Assembly: GCA_023418915.1 (NCBI GenBank)
Contig: JAEZYU010000085.1
Coordinates: 1-55,938, forward strand
DNA from: Bacillota bacterium
GTDB taxonomy: Bacteria > Bacillota > Clostridia > Acetivibrionales > DTU013
Reading direction: 5' to 3'
DNA: 55,938 nucleotides
A program made the position numbers and the translations under genes. The stretch's first letter is position 1; every line of letters begins with the position of its first letter. A model generated the notes under the pieces. That model had not been told where the DNA came from and searched no databases. It was given only the letters and a program-made list of their open reading frames with translations. This document shows, piece by piece, positions 35,365-42,786 of the stretch.

Positions 35365-36044
35365 TTATCCGCACCATCTGCTCCATTATTGTTGATATGA
35401 TCCATAATGATCCCGGCCACATCCTGCGGCCTAAGTTCCGTTGTGTCAATCTCCAGAGCATCATGGGCCTTTGACAGCGGTGCGAAAGCCCGTGAACTGT
35501 CATTTTTGTCCCGGTACTCTATATCCTTTTTTACCTCCTCCAGATCCACCCCGGCCATACCCTTTGAGAGCATTTCAAGATATCTTCTTCTTGCTCTTTC
35601 ATCCAGCGATGCCGTAAGAAAGAACTTGTACTCTGCATCAGGCAGCACATATGTGCCTATATCTCTGCCGTCCATCACCACATCATTGTTATGTGCTATA
35701 TCACGCTGCAGTTCAACCATCTTGAGCCTGACAGCAGGTATCGCAGCCACGTCAGATGCGCCTATGGACACCTCAGGTGTTCTGATCGACCCGGTAACGT
35801 CTGTACCATCAAGAAATATCCTTTGTTCATTATCCTTATATTCAATCCTTATGTCAATATCCTTTACCAAAGATGCTAGAGCTTCTGCATCTCTGGTGCC
35901 GATACCAGATAAGATCGCCTTGAGCGCAACAGTTCGGTACATTGCGCCGGTATCCAGATATATTATGCTCATTTCATGGGAAATGGTCTTTGCGATAGTG
36001 CTTTTGCCGGCGCCGGCCGGACCGTCTATTGCAATATTGATCAT
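35361..36044 (-). CDS. cmk: Cytidylate kinase
   Basis: Phosphorylates CMP and dCMP. The P-loop IDGPAGAGKSTIAK is at residues 4-17, followed by YLDTGAMYR and VMDGRDIGTYVLP. The 227-residue length is normal. It is the first gene of a 4-bp-overlapping series with plsC and ispH-rpsA, and it follows aroH by 30 bp. Confidence 0.95.
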   Translation of the reverse strand: MINIAIDGPAGAGKSTIAKTISHEMSIIYLDTGAMYRTVALKAILSGIGTRDAEALASLVKDIDIRIEYKDNEQRIFLDGTDVTGSIRTPEVSIGASDVAAIPAVRLKMVELQRDIAHNNDVVMDGRDIGTYVLPDAEYKFFLTASLDERARRRYLEMLSKGMAGVDLEEVKKDIEYRDKNDSSRAFAPLSKAHDALEIDTTELRPQDVAGIIMDHINNNGADGADK

Positions 36045-36074
36045 CTTCTGATGTCAGTCCTCCGTATGTGTATT

Positions 36075-36434
36075 TTATCCTGATATGTCAGGCCTAAGCT
36101 TTTTGGCTTCCTTAAGGTAAACGTACTTTATTTCATCATTTTTTTTATCTGTATCGATATGTAAGAGCACCCTGATACATTTGCGAAGGCTGCCTGGCAC
36201 ATCCATCTCATATGTACTGAGCATCGCTGTCTTTGAAAAGCCCAGCATTCGTGCCGCAGTTGCGGGAAATGCGGCATCAAGATCTGTTGTCACAGAATAT
36301 ATGATACTGATTATATCGTCTTTGCCTATTCCATTCTGATCCATGATCTCGGTCAGAAGCTCGGCGGCGGCGTCCAGAATCTCCTTTTTCGAATTTTCCT
36401 TTACTGTCGTAGCTCCTCTTACTGCCCTGACCAT
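36075..36434 (-). CDS. aroH: Chorismate mutase, AroH type
   Basis: Monofunctional chorismate mutase of 119 residues (trimeric alpha/beta class as in Bacillus), converting chorismate to prephenate. The N-terminal VRAVRGATTVKENSK and the SVTTDLDAAFPATAAR segment carry the substrate-binding arginines. It starts three bases after the hutP-like gene, so the two are co-transcribed. Confidence 0.93.
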   Translation of the reverse strand: MVRAVRGATTVKENSKKEILDAAAELLTEIMDQNGIGKDDIISIIYSVTTDLDAAFPATAARMLGFSKTAMLSTYEMDVPGSLRKCIRVLLHIDTDKKNDEIKYVYLKEAKKLRPDISG

Positions 36435-36437
36435 ATT

Positions 36438-36863
36438 TTACACCACCCTGTGTCCAAGTCCAATCGCAACCTCATTCAGATGCAGAAGGCCTATGCCGAA
36501 GAATATAGAAACACTGATATGATTCTTGTACCTGGCTATACCGATCTTTCCTCCCACATTGAGGCCAAGCGCCTTTGGCATTATCTGGGAAAGCGCTTCC
36601 CTTGTTGCGCCTGCAACTGCTCCTTCCTCCACATGGCATTCCTGTATGACGCCTTCTCTCTTGGAAGATACCACTGCCCTTTCAACTATCTTCATTACGG
36701 AATTGATGAATTCACCGCCGTAATCAACAGCAGCAGTGCGTATACCCATCCTCGCCAGCTCAGTCTGAAGCTGTTTCTCATCAGCTCTGTCGGAAGTAAG
36801 CGCTATCTTTATGGCAGCCGATGCAATGTCTCTGCTGCCGTATTCTCTAATAATATCAGCCAT
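36438..36863 (-). CDS. HutP-family RNA-binding antiterminator-like protein
   Basis: Protein of 141 residues that resembles Bacillus HutP in its second half: GVIQECHVEEGAVAGATREAL matches the HutP region around His73-His77, and the C-terminal AIGLGHRVV matches FGVGINHI. In Bacillus HutP, His73 and His77 bind magnesium when histidine activates the protein; both positions are glycine here by my alignment. No hut genes are nearby; aroH follows at once. The ATG chosen has AGAGG nine bases upstream. The ligand and RNA target are unknown. Confidence 0.75.
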   Translation of the reverse strand: MADIIREYGSRDIASAAIKIALTSDRADEKQLQTELARMGIRTAAVDYGGEFINSVMKIVERAVVSSKREGVIQECHVEEGAVAGATREALSQIMPKALGLNVGGKIGIARYKNHISVSIFFGIGLLHLNEVAIGLGHRVV

Positions 36864-36985
36864 ATAAATTATCCTCTCAAAACTCTTTTCTATTATATAA
36901 GAATAATAATAATTGTACAATAATGTTATTCAAAAGATCTGACATTTGATTTTACCGATGGATATCTTCAATACCTCAAATCAAC

Positions 36986-37483
36986 TCAGCCTTGAGTATT
37001 TGCAATGGCTGCCGGTATTATGCCGTCCGCAGCAGTAAGTGTTCTGCCAAGTAAATATGAAATATTACGGCTGACCGCACTGATCTGCACTTCAGCAAAA
37101 ACAAGCATATCGTTTGCATCCAGCTCAACCACATCTCCGTCCTTCAATTCCAGAAGTATGGCATTATTTTCGAAGGCACCGACTGAATCGCCGTTTACCA
37201 AAACCCTTAATTCCGGGCAATATTGCATATTTATGAGTTTTAGCTCCATTTTGCATGGTTCGATCAGATGTGCTTCCTTACCAAGGGATTCTCCATCTGC
37301 ACTTTCTGTGTTCAATGAGCTTCTGACGTCAGGATCGATTAAAAATATCTGCGCTGCTATCAATAAGATAAATGCTGCCAGAAATGCAGCTTTTAAAAAG
37401 CCTTCGACTGCATCCAAAGCCCTAGATCCTGTCTTGCTCTTTATTTCTACGCTGTCTGTCTGCTCTGTAAACTCCGTTTTCAT
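36986..37483 (-). CDS. Small single-pass membrane protein, unknown
   Basis: 165 residues with one strong membrane segment (AAFLAAFILLIAAQIFLI, about residues 35-52) and a C-terminal domain of about 100 residues rich in beta strands, probably outside the cell. The C-terminal part has the pattern LRVLVNGDSVGAFENNAILLEL, which I do not recognise as a named family. GGAGC precedes the chosen ATG by six bases. It follows the flavoprotein gene by 59 bp on the same strand. Confidence 0.65.
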   Translation of the reverse strand: MKTEFTEQTDSVEIKSKTGSRALDAVEGFLKAAFLAAFILLIAAQIFLIDPDVRSSLNTESADGESLGKEAHLIEPCKMELKLINMQYCPELRVLVNGDSVGAFENNAILLELKDGDVVELDANDMLVFAEVQISAVSRNISYLLGRTLTAADGIIPAAIANTQG

Positions 37484-37542
37484 TATCGTGCTCCAAAATT
37501 TACTAATACTTTTATTATGCACAAACAGACATGAAAAATACC

Positions 37543-38772
37543 TCAACAGCTGGCTCCTGCGCTATAGCCCGTCGAAAACGCAATGGTCAGGTTGAATCCG
37601 CCGGTATAGCCATCTACATCTATGACCTCACCGGCAAAAAAAAGACCCTTTATCAGTTTTGATTCCATGGTTGACGGATCGATTTCATCTGTATCGACAC
37701 CACCTGCTGTAACAATAGCTTCAGCGATAGGTCTGGATCCTGCGATTTCAATTTCAAGGTTTTTCAAAAGTCCGGCCAGTACCTTTCTTTCCGCTTTTGT
37801 GATCTGATTTACAGGCTTATTTTCGGGTATACCGGATAGCTCTATGATAACAGGGATCAGTTTCTGTGGCAGCAGGTCATCGAGGCTGTTTTTAAACTGC
37901 TTTCTCGAGTACTTTTCAAAATCCCGCTGTATTCTGGCATCCAGTGTTTCCTCATCAAGTGCCGGTTTCAAATCGATCACAAGATATACATTCCTGTAAT
38001 CATATTGCATGATGTGCCTGCTTGCGCTGAGTATGACAGGTCCTGAAACACCAAAATGAGTAAAAAGCATTTCTCCGAAATCCGTATATATTTTTTTCCT
38101 TTTGTTGTCCAGTATAGTTATGGTAATGTTTTTTAGTGAAAGTCCCTGAAGTGCCGAAGTCCATTTCTGAGATGAAAGCAGTGGAACAAGTGAAGGCTTC
38201 AGGGGCGTTATTGTATGACCAAGTCTTTTGGCCATTCTATAACCGTCACCGGTCGATCCCGTACCAGGATAGGATGCTCCTCCTGTGGCAAGCACAACAG
38301 AGCCTGCCTCCAGCAATCTGCCATCCTTGAGCCTAACGCCCTTCACTGCGCCGTCTTTTGTTTCTATTGACTCGACCTGTGAATTGTACCTGATATCCAC
38401 TCCGTTCTTTTGAGCATATCGAATAAGCAATGAAATGACATCCTTGGCATTATCGGAGACAGGAAACACCCTGCCGCCCCTTTCTGTCTTCAGATCAAGC
38501 CCTTCCTTCTTGAAGAAGTACATCAGATCCTCGTTCGAAAAAGTATAAAGTGAGGAATACAAAAAATTCCCGTTGCCGGGAATGTTTTGGATCAACCCCT
38601 CTATATCCGTATTATTCGTTATGTTGCAGCGTCCTTTTCCCGATATTCTCAGCTTTTTTCCAGCTCGGTCGTTCTTCTCCAGTAATACTACCTCGAGGCC
38701 GCGTTCCGCCGCCTTTCCGGCCGCCATCAGTCCGGCTGCTCCCGCTCCTGTTACTATTATTCGTTTGTTCAA
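37543..38772 (-). CDS. NAD(P)/FAD-dependent oxidoreductase, HI0933-like
   Basis: Flavoprotein of 409 residues. The FAD-binding VTGAGAAGLMAAGKAAERG is at the N-terminus, and the C-terminal GEVIDVDGYTGGFNLTIAFSTG closes the FAD site, both hallmarks of this family (often called aminoacetone oxidase family or BaiN-like). The physiological reaction is not established. The start is a TTG overlapping the end of the upstream regulator gene by 4 bp, so the two are coupled. Confidence 0.88.
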   Translation of the reverse strand: MNKRIIVTGAGAAGLMAAGKAAERGLEVVLLEKNDRAGKKLRISGKGRCNITNNTDIEGLIQNIPGNGNFLYSSLYTFSNEDLMYFFKKEGLDLKTERGGRVFPVSDNAKDVISLLIRYAQKNGVDIRYNSQVESIETKDGAVKGVRLKDGRLLEAGSVVLATGGASYPGTGSTGDGYRMAKRLGHTITPLKPSLVPLLSSQKWTSALQGLSLKNITITILDNKRKKIYTDFGEMLFTHFGVSGPVILSASRHIMQYDYRNVYLVIDLKPALDEETLDARIQRDFEKYSRKQFKNSLDDLLPQKLIPVIIELSGIPENKPVNQITKAERKVLAGLLKNLEIEIAGSRPIAEAIVTAGGVDTDEIDPSTMESKLIKGLFFAGEVIDVDGYTGGFNLTIAFSTGYSAGASC

Positions 38773-39665
38773 TAGTCCACCTTCCTGTGCGGTTCTACGA
38801 TATCATATTTCTCGTAGACCTGATACTCATCCCATATTTTTTCAAGCTTCTCGAATATATTGTAAACGCTTTCCTTTTTTCTCATACCTAAAGCCACTAT
38901 TAATGCATTGATAACGCTGAGAGGAGCAACAAGTGAGTCTACGAACGATGCCATATCGCTTCTTGCACAGATACAGTGGTCAGCGCTGCCGGCCAAAGGG
39001 GAATCCATACTGTCTGTTATTGCGATGACTTTTGCTCCCTGGCTTTTGACGAATTGCATGGCTTTTGTCGTCCTTTTTGAGTACCTTGGGTAGCTTATGC
39101 CTATAACTACATCACCTTCCGAAGCCCTAATTATCTGTTCAAACATCTCGCTGACGCTGGTTGTATGCACCAATCTCACATTATCGAATATCAGGTTGAA
39201 GTAAAATCCCAGAAAGCTGGCCAGCGGTGCAGAGCTCCGAACTCCGAGGATGTATATCTTTCGGGCATTCAATATGCATTCGACTACTGCGTTGAACACT
39301 TGATTATCTATCTCTTCCATTGTGATTTTTATTTTTTCCATATCTGACTGCAGCACGCTTTTCAATATGTTGTACTCGTTAATCCTGCTCGAAGATACCT
39401 CTATCCTCTGTACGGCTGTAAGCTTGCTTTTGATCATTTCCTGGAGGACCTTCTGCATTTTAGGATATCCGTCATATCCTAATTCTGTCGCAAATCTGAC
39501 TACAGTCGATTCGCTGACACCGACAGCTTCTCCAAGCCTTGCCGCAGTCATGAACGCCGCTTTTTCGTAGTGGTTTGTGATAAACTCCGATATCAGCCGC
39601 TGCCCTTTACTAAGTTTTCTGATATTGTTAATCCTGGTTATAAGGTCATAGCTTTTATTTTCCAT
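38769..39665 (-). CDS. MurR/RpiR family transcriptional regulator
   Basis: About 298 residues. The N-terminal helix-turn-helix of the RpiR type (GEAVGVSESTVVRFATELGYDGYPKMQ) occupies residues about 30-80; a SIS sugar-phosphate-binding domain spans 110-250. Such regulators sense phosphosugars. GGAGGATCTA precedes the ATG chosen. It is the first gene of a transcript with the flavoprotein gene, an association that does not reveal its ligand. Confidence 0.9.
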   Translation of the reverse strand: MENKSYDLITRINNIRKLSKGQRLISEFITNHYEKAAFMTAARLGEAVGVSESTVVRFATELGYDGYPKMQKVLQEMIKSKLTAVQRIEVSSSRINEYNILKSVLQSDMEKIKITMEEIDNQVFNAVVECILNARKIYILGVRSSAPLASFLGFYFNLIFDNVRLVHTTSVSEMFEQIIRASEGDVVIGISYPRYSKRTTKAMQFVKSQGAKVIAITDSMDSPLAGSADHCICARSDMASFVDSLVAPLSVINALIVALGMRKKESVYNIFEKLEKIWDEYQVYEKYDIVEPHRKVDY

Positions 39666-39904
39666 TAGATCCTCCGATTGTTTATACAATCTATAGCATT
39701 TCTAATATATGTATATCTATTTAATATTACATTCCGGCAGGGTAAAAATCAAGTCCATAGATAAGCAGACATTCCATCAGCATATGTCCAAGAGATGCCA
39801 CGCTATTAACGCCATGTGCTGAGTACATAATATGCATCTGTCTGAATTTTTCCACAAGGTTATGACAATGCTAGAGCTTATACAGCTTTTACATCGGAGG
39901 TAAT
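39666..39904. other. Divergent intergenic region
   Basis: It lies between the RpiR-type regulator (minus) and an unknown gene (plus). It is AT-rich, with a TATACAAT patch beside the regulator. I found no clear palindromic operator and no confident promoter pair. Confidence 0.35.
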
Positions 39905-40555
39905 ATGCTTCAGATCGATGACGCCGGAAGCGGAAGCTTTGTTGGCGGAACCTGCATCGGTGTATACAGGCCTGAAACAAACGAATATTATTTTGACATC
40001 ATTCCTGTTGAATTATATGACAAAGAAAATTTCAAGAAGAAAATCTATCTTGATGAAGTCATAAGTATAGTTGACACGGCCTTTTGCAACCTCAAGCCAG
40101 CAAGGGGTGAAATGATAGAGATCTGCAGGGGCTACATGTTTGACAGGCTGAAGGTTTGGCTCAACAATAAGGGTTACCAGTGGTACTCTACACAAATTAC
40201 CGGACGGATACAGGAAATAGTGGAAAAGAATTTTGAACTGTATACCGGAAAATTAGGGCTGCCCTGGCAGTATATCAAGTACACAAGATTCCCCTTTCAT
40301 TTTCATAAGCTGCTGAGATGGGTTTATGCTGATTATGAAAACAGGATAAAGCTGTGTAAGGTCGGATGGAAAAGCTGGCAAAAGATCGAAGGCATCACAC
40401 CTGATACAGTTTGCGCCAGTATGTTATCTTCATCCTTTCTGTGTATGAGATGCGGCAGACACATAAAGTCCGGCAGTGAGATCAAGGTGCTCCGTTTTGT
40501 GAGTAATCGCGAGAACTATGTCTATATACATAATAATTGCAGCAAAACACATTAG
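39905..40555 (+). CDS. Unknown protein with IDDAGSGS start and C-terminal zinc-ribbon-like cysteines
   Basis: 216 residues, with CGGAGG eight bases before the ATG. It begins MLQIDDAGSGSFVGGTCIG, similar in layout to the DEAGRGP motif of RNase HII and other RNase H-like folds, where the first acidic residue binds metal; further acidic positions (DEVISIVDTAF, residues 53-63) could fit. The C-terminus has CMRCGRH and a later HNNC, a possible zinc site. The middle is rich in Trp and Tyr. I do not recognise the family. It is monocistronic and opposite to its neighbours. Confidence 0.65.
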   Translation: MLQIDDAGSGSFVGGTCIGVYRPETNEYYFDIIPVELYDKENFKKKIYLDEVISIVDTAFCNLKPARGEMIEICRGYMFDRLKVWLNNKGYQWYSTQITGRIQEIVEKNFELYTGKLGLPWQYIKYTRFPFHFHKLLRWVYADYENRIKLCKVGWKSWQKIEGITPDTVCASMLSSSFLCMRCGRHIKSGSEIKVLRFVSNRENYVYIHNNCSKTH

Positions 40556-40595
40556 CATTCCTTTACGGCGCTAGCTGCATTGTGGAGAATGTATA

Positions 40596-40645
40596 GGGAC
40601 ACTCCCTTGCCGTCCATCGTTGGAGACGGTCTTGGGGAATGTCCC
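40596..40645. repeat. Imperfect inverted repeat between convergent genes
   Basis: GGGACACTCCC-TTG-CCGTC on the left is complementary, with two single-base gaps and a few mismatches, to the right arm ending in GGGGAATGTCCC. It lies between the unknown plus-strand gene and the end of the carboxyltransferase gene. It could be a shared terminator without a T-run or a remnant of a mobile element end. Confidence 0.5.
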
Positions 40646-40651
40646 ATCTCA

Positions 40652-42049
40652 TCAGATCGGATGGACCTTAAATTCGTAGTCCACCATATTGCCGTCAATC
40701 ATATACTTACCTGCCTGGCGAACCTTGAAGAAGTTCTCCGCCACCTGCGGGAACAGTGCATATGACAGTACATCCTCATCCTGCTCGATGTACTGGCCAG
40801 CCTGCTTTCTTATATTGTCAAGCTCAGGCTCTATAAGGTCTGCAGGCCTGCAGGTGATCTGCTCCTCGTCGCCAAGTATTTTCTTTTTGATGTGTTCCGG
40901 TATAGGCGCCGGTGTCTTGCCATATTCGCCCTTAACAAGTGCCTTCGACTCCTTTGGCACCATTTTGTATCTTTCGCCTGTTACAACGTTCATAACAGCC
41001 TGCGTACCAACGATTTGGCTCGTAGGTGTTACCAGCGGCGGATACCCGAAGTCTTCCCTTACTCTCGGCACTTCCTTCAGAACCTCTTCGAACATGTCGG
41101 ATCTGCCTGCCTGCTTCAACTGTGAAACGAGGTTGGACAGCATACCGCCGGGTACCTGGTATTTGAGCGTATTGACGTCGACTCCCATGACCTTCATATC
41201 CAGCAGACCTGATTTGACGAACTTATCCTTCACAGACCTGAAATAATCAGCGATATCACTGAGCTTGCCCAGATCGAGCCCGGTATCGAATTCCGTGTCC
41301 TTAAGAGTAGCCACCAAAGGCTCCGTTGCCGGCTGCGACGTACCCATCGAGAACGGCGACATAGCACAGTCAACTATATCTACTCCCGCTTCGATCGCTT
41401 TAAGATATGTCATTGATGCAACACCGCTGGTATAGTGTGTATGCAGCTGTATCGGAATATTGATATTCTCCTTCAATGCTTTAACAAGGTTGTAGGCGGC
41501 ATAAGGGATCAGCAGCCCGGCCATATCCTTTATGCATATGCTGTCGGCACCCATTTCCTGCATTGTACGGGCATCCTTTATAAAAAGCTCAAGATTATGG
41601 ACAGGGCTTATAGTATAGCACACTGTTCCCTGTGCATGACCGCCTTCTTTTTTGCATGCCTTTATGGCAGCTTCGATATTTCTTGGATCATTCAATGCAT
41701 CGAATATCCTGATTATATCAATACCGTTTGCTACGGATTTCTGAACAAAATATCTGACCACATCATCAGCGTAGTGCTTGTACCCTAAGAGATTCTGACC
41801 TCTGAGCAGCATTTGCAGCTTTGTCTTCTTTGCTTTTGACCTTATTTTCCTGAGTCTTTCCCATGGATCCTCATTCAGGAATCTGAGACATGAGTCGAAT
41901 GTCGCACCTCCCCAGCATTCCAGCGAATGATAGCCAATATCGTCCAGCTTCTCAACTATCGGCAATATGTCATCTGAAGACATCCTTGTTGCAACCAGCG
42001 ACTGATGCGCATCTCTCAGTATTGTTTCTGTTATTTTTACTCTGCCCAT
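40652..42049 (-). CDS. Biotin-dependent carboxyltransferase, pyruvate/oxaloacetate (5S-type) subunit
   Basis: 465 residues of the pyruvate carboxylase B / oxaloacetate decarboxylase alpha type. The TIM-barrel domain opens with ITETILRDAHQSLVATRM; the metal-binding LHTHYTSG segment is near 210 and DCAMSPFSMGTSQP near 240. The biotin domain usually fused at the C-terminus is absent; it is encoded by the next gene upstream. In the transcarboxylase of Propionibacterium the matching part is the 5S subunit, which binds a divalent metal. Confidence 0.9.
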   Translation of the reverse strand: MGRVKITETILRDAHQSLVATRMSSDDILPIVEKLDDIGYHSLECWGGATFDSCLRFLNEDPWERLRKIRSKAKKTKLQMLLRGQNLLGYKHYADDVVRYFVQKSVANGIDIIRIFDALNDPRNIEAAIKACKKEGGHAQGTVCYTISPVHNLELFIKDARTMQEMGADSICIKDMAGLLIPYAAYNLVKALKENINIPIQLHTHYTSGVASMTYLKAIEAGVDIVDCAMSPFSMGTSQPATEPLVATLKDTEFDTGLDLGKLSDIADYFRSVKDKFVKSGLLDMKVMGVDVNTLKYQVPGGMLSNLVSQLKQAGRSDMFEEVLKEVPRVREDFGYPPLVTPTSQIVGTQAVMNVVTGERYKMVPKESKALVKGEYGKTPAPIPEHIKKKILGDEEQITCRPADLIEPELDNIRKQAGQYIEQDEDVLSYALFPQVAENFFKVRQAGKYMIDGNMVDYEFKVHPI

Positions 42050-42062
42050 AATTTAATCCCCC

Positions 42063-42473
42063 TTAATTTAATGATACCAGAAGGTCACCTGCATTTACCG
42101 AAGTTCCCTTTGCAACGTTTATAGAAGCAACAGTGCCGTCTTGCGGTGCAACGATCTCGTTTTCCATCTTCATTGCTTCAAGTACTACCAATACCTGACC
42201 TCTCTTAACAGTATCACCTGCGGAAGCAACTACCCTGAGTATTGTGCCTGGCATCGGAGCCGTGATCTTAACAGACCCGTCAGTTCCTCCTGCTGGCGCT
42301 TGTTTCACGGCAGGTGCAGGTGTCGGTACCGGTGCCGGTGCAGGAGCTGCGGAACTAACACTCGCCGTCTGTACCGGTGCTGACGGTATATTAGCCTGAA
42401 CTGCGCCGTCCCTTACCTCTTCCACCTCTACTTCATACTGGTTACCGTTTACCTTTATTAAAAACTTCTTCAT
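42063..42473 (-). CDS. Biotin carboxyl carrier protein (1.3S-type)
   Basis: 136 residues. A short N-terminal beta segment (KKFLIKVNGNQYEVEVEEV) is followed by an Ala/Pro-rich linker (about residues 40-60) and a biotinyl domain whose lysine lies in VLEAMKMENEI. It carries the carboxyl group between the two carboxyltransferase subunits. GGAGGG stands eight bases before the ATG chosen. It lies 13 bp before the 5S-type gene. Confidence 0.93.
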   Translation of the reverse strand: MKKFLIKVNGNQYEVEVEEVRDGAVQANIPSAPVQTASVSSAAPAPAPVPTPAPAVKQAPAGGTDGSVKITAPMPGTILRVVASAGDTVKRGQVLVVLEAMKMENEIVAPQDGTVASINVAKGTSVNAGDLLVSLN

Positions 42474-42552
42474 ATTAATTACCCTCCCGACTTTATTAAT
42501 TAACAATCATATTTGGCTTACAAAGAATAATTTTTGCAATATTATCACTTTC

Positions 42553-42741
42553 TTATGAATTCAAGCTGCGGCCGAGACGCTCCAGCCTGCCTGCAGTATT
42601 CCAGACCGGTGATGTCTGCGGGATCTGTCTCATTGTTTTTACAACCAGTCTGTAACCTGGTCTGGCTTTCATTGAAGCCACAGCTGCTGTTATGACAGCC
42701 AGCAGCTCGTTATCAATGTTAATGCTTTCAAATGATGCCAT
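42553..42741 (-). CDS. Small OadG/MmdD-like protein without a membrane helix
   Basis: 62 residues with GGAGGTG upstream of the ATG. The NELLAVITAAVASM segment and the C-terminal LVVKTMRQ...SPVWNTAGRLERL resemble the cytoplasmic part of OadG or MmdD (delta/gamma) subunits of sodium-pumping decarboxylases, but the membrane-spanning start of those proteins is missing. In such complexes this part helps assembly of the carboxyltransferase core. Its place between the 12S-type and biotin genes suggests the same role in a soluble complex. Confidence 0.65.
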   Translation of the reverse strand: MASFESINIDNELLAVITAAVASMKARPGYRLVVKTMRQIPQTSPVWNTAGRLERLGRSLNS

Positions 42742-42786
42742 ACCTGCACCTCCATATAATAAACTTCGGTTCAATAGACTCCCTCT

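Noticed and set aside
39905..40555. Direct assignment as ribonuclease HII
   Set aside because: Only the first motif is similar; the rest of the protein, its cysteine pairs and its length do not follow RNase HII, so it is left as unknown.
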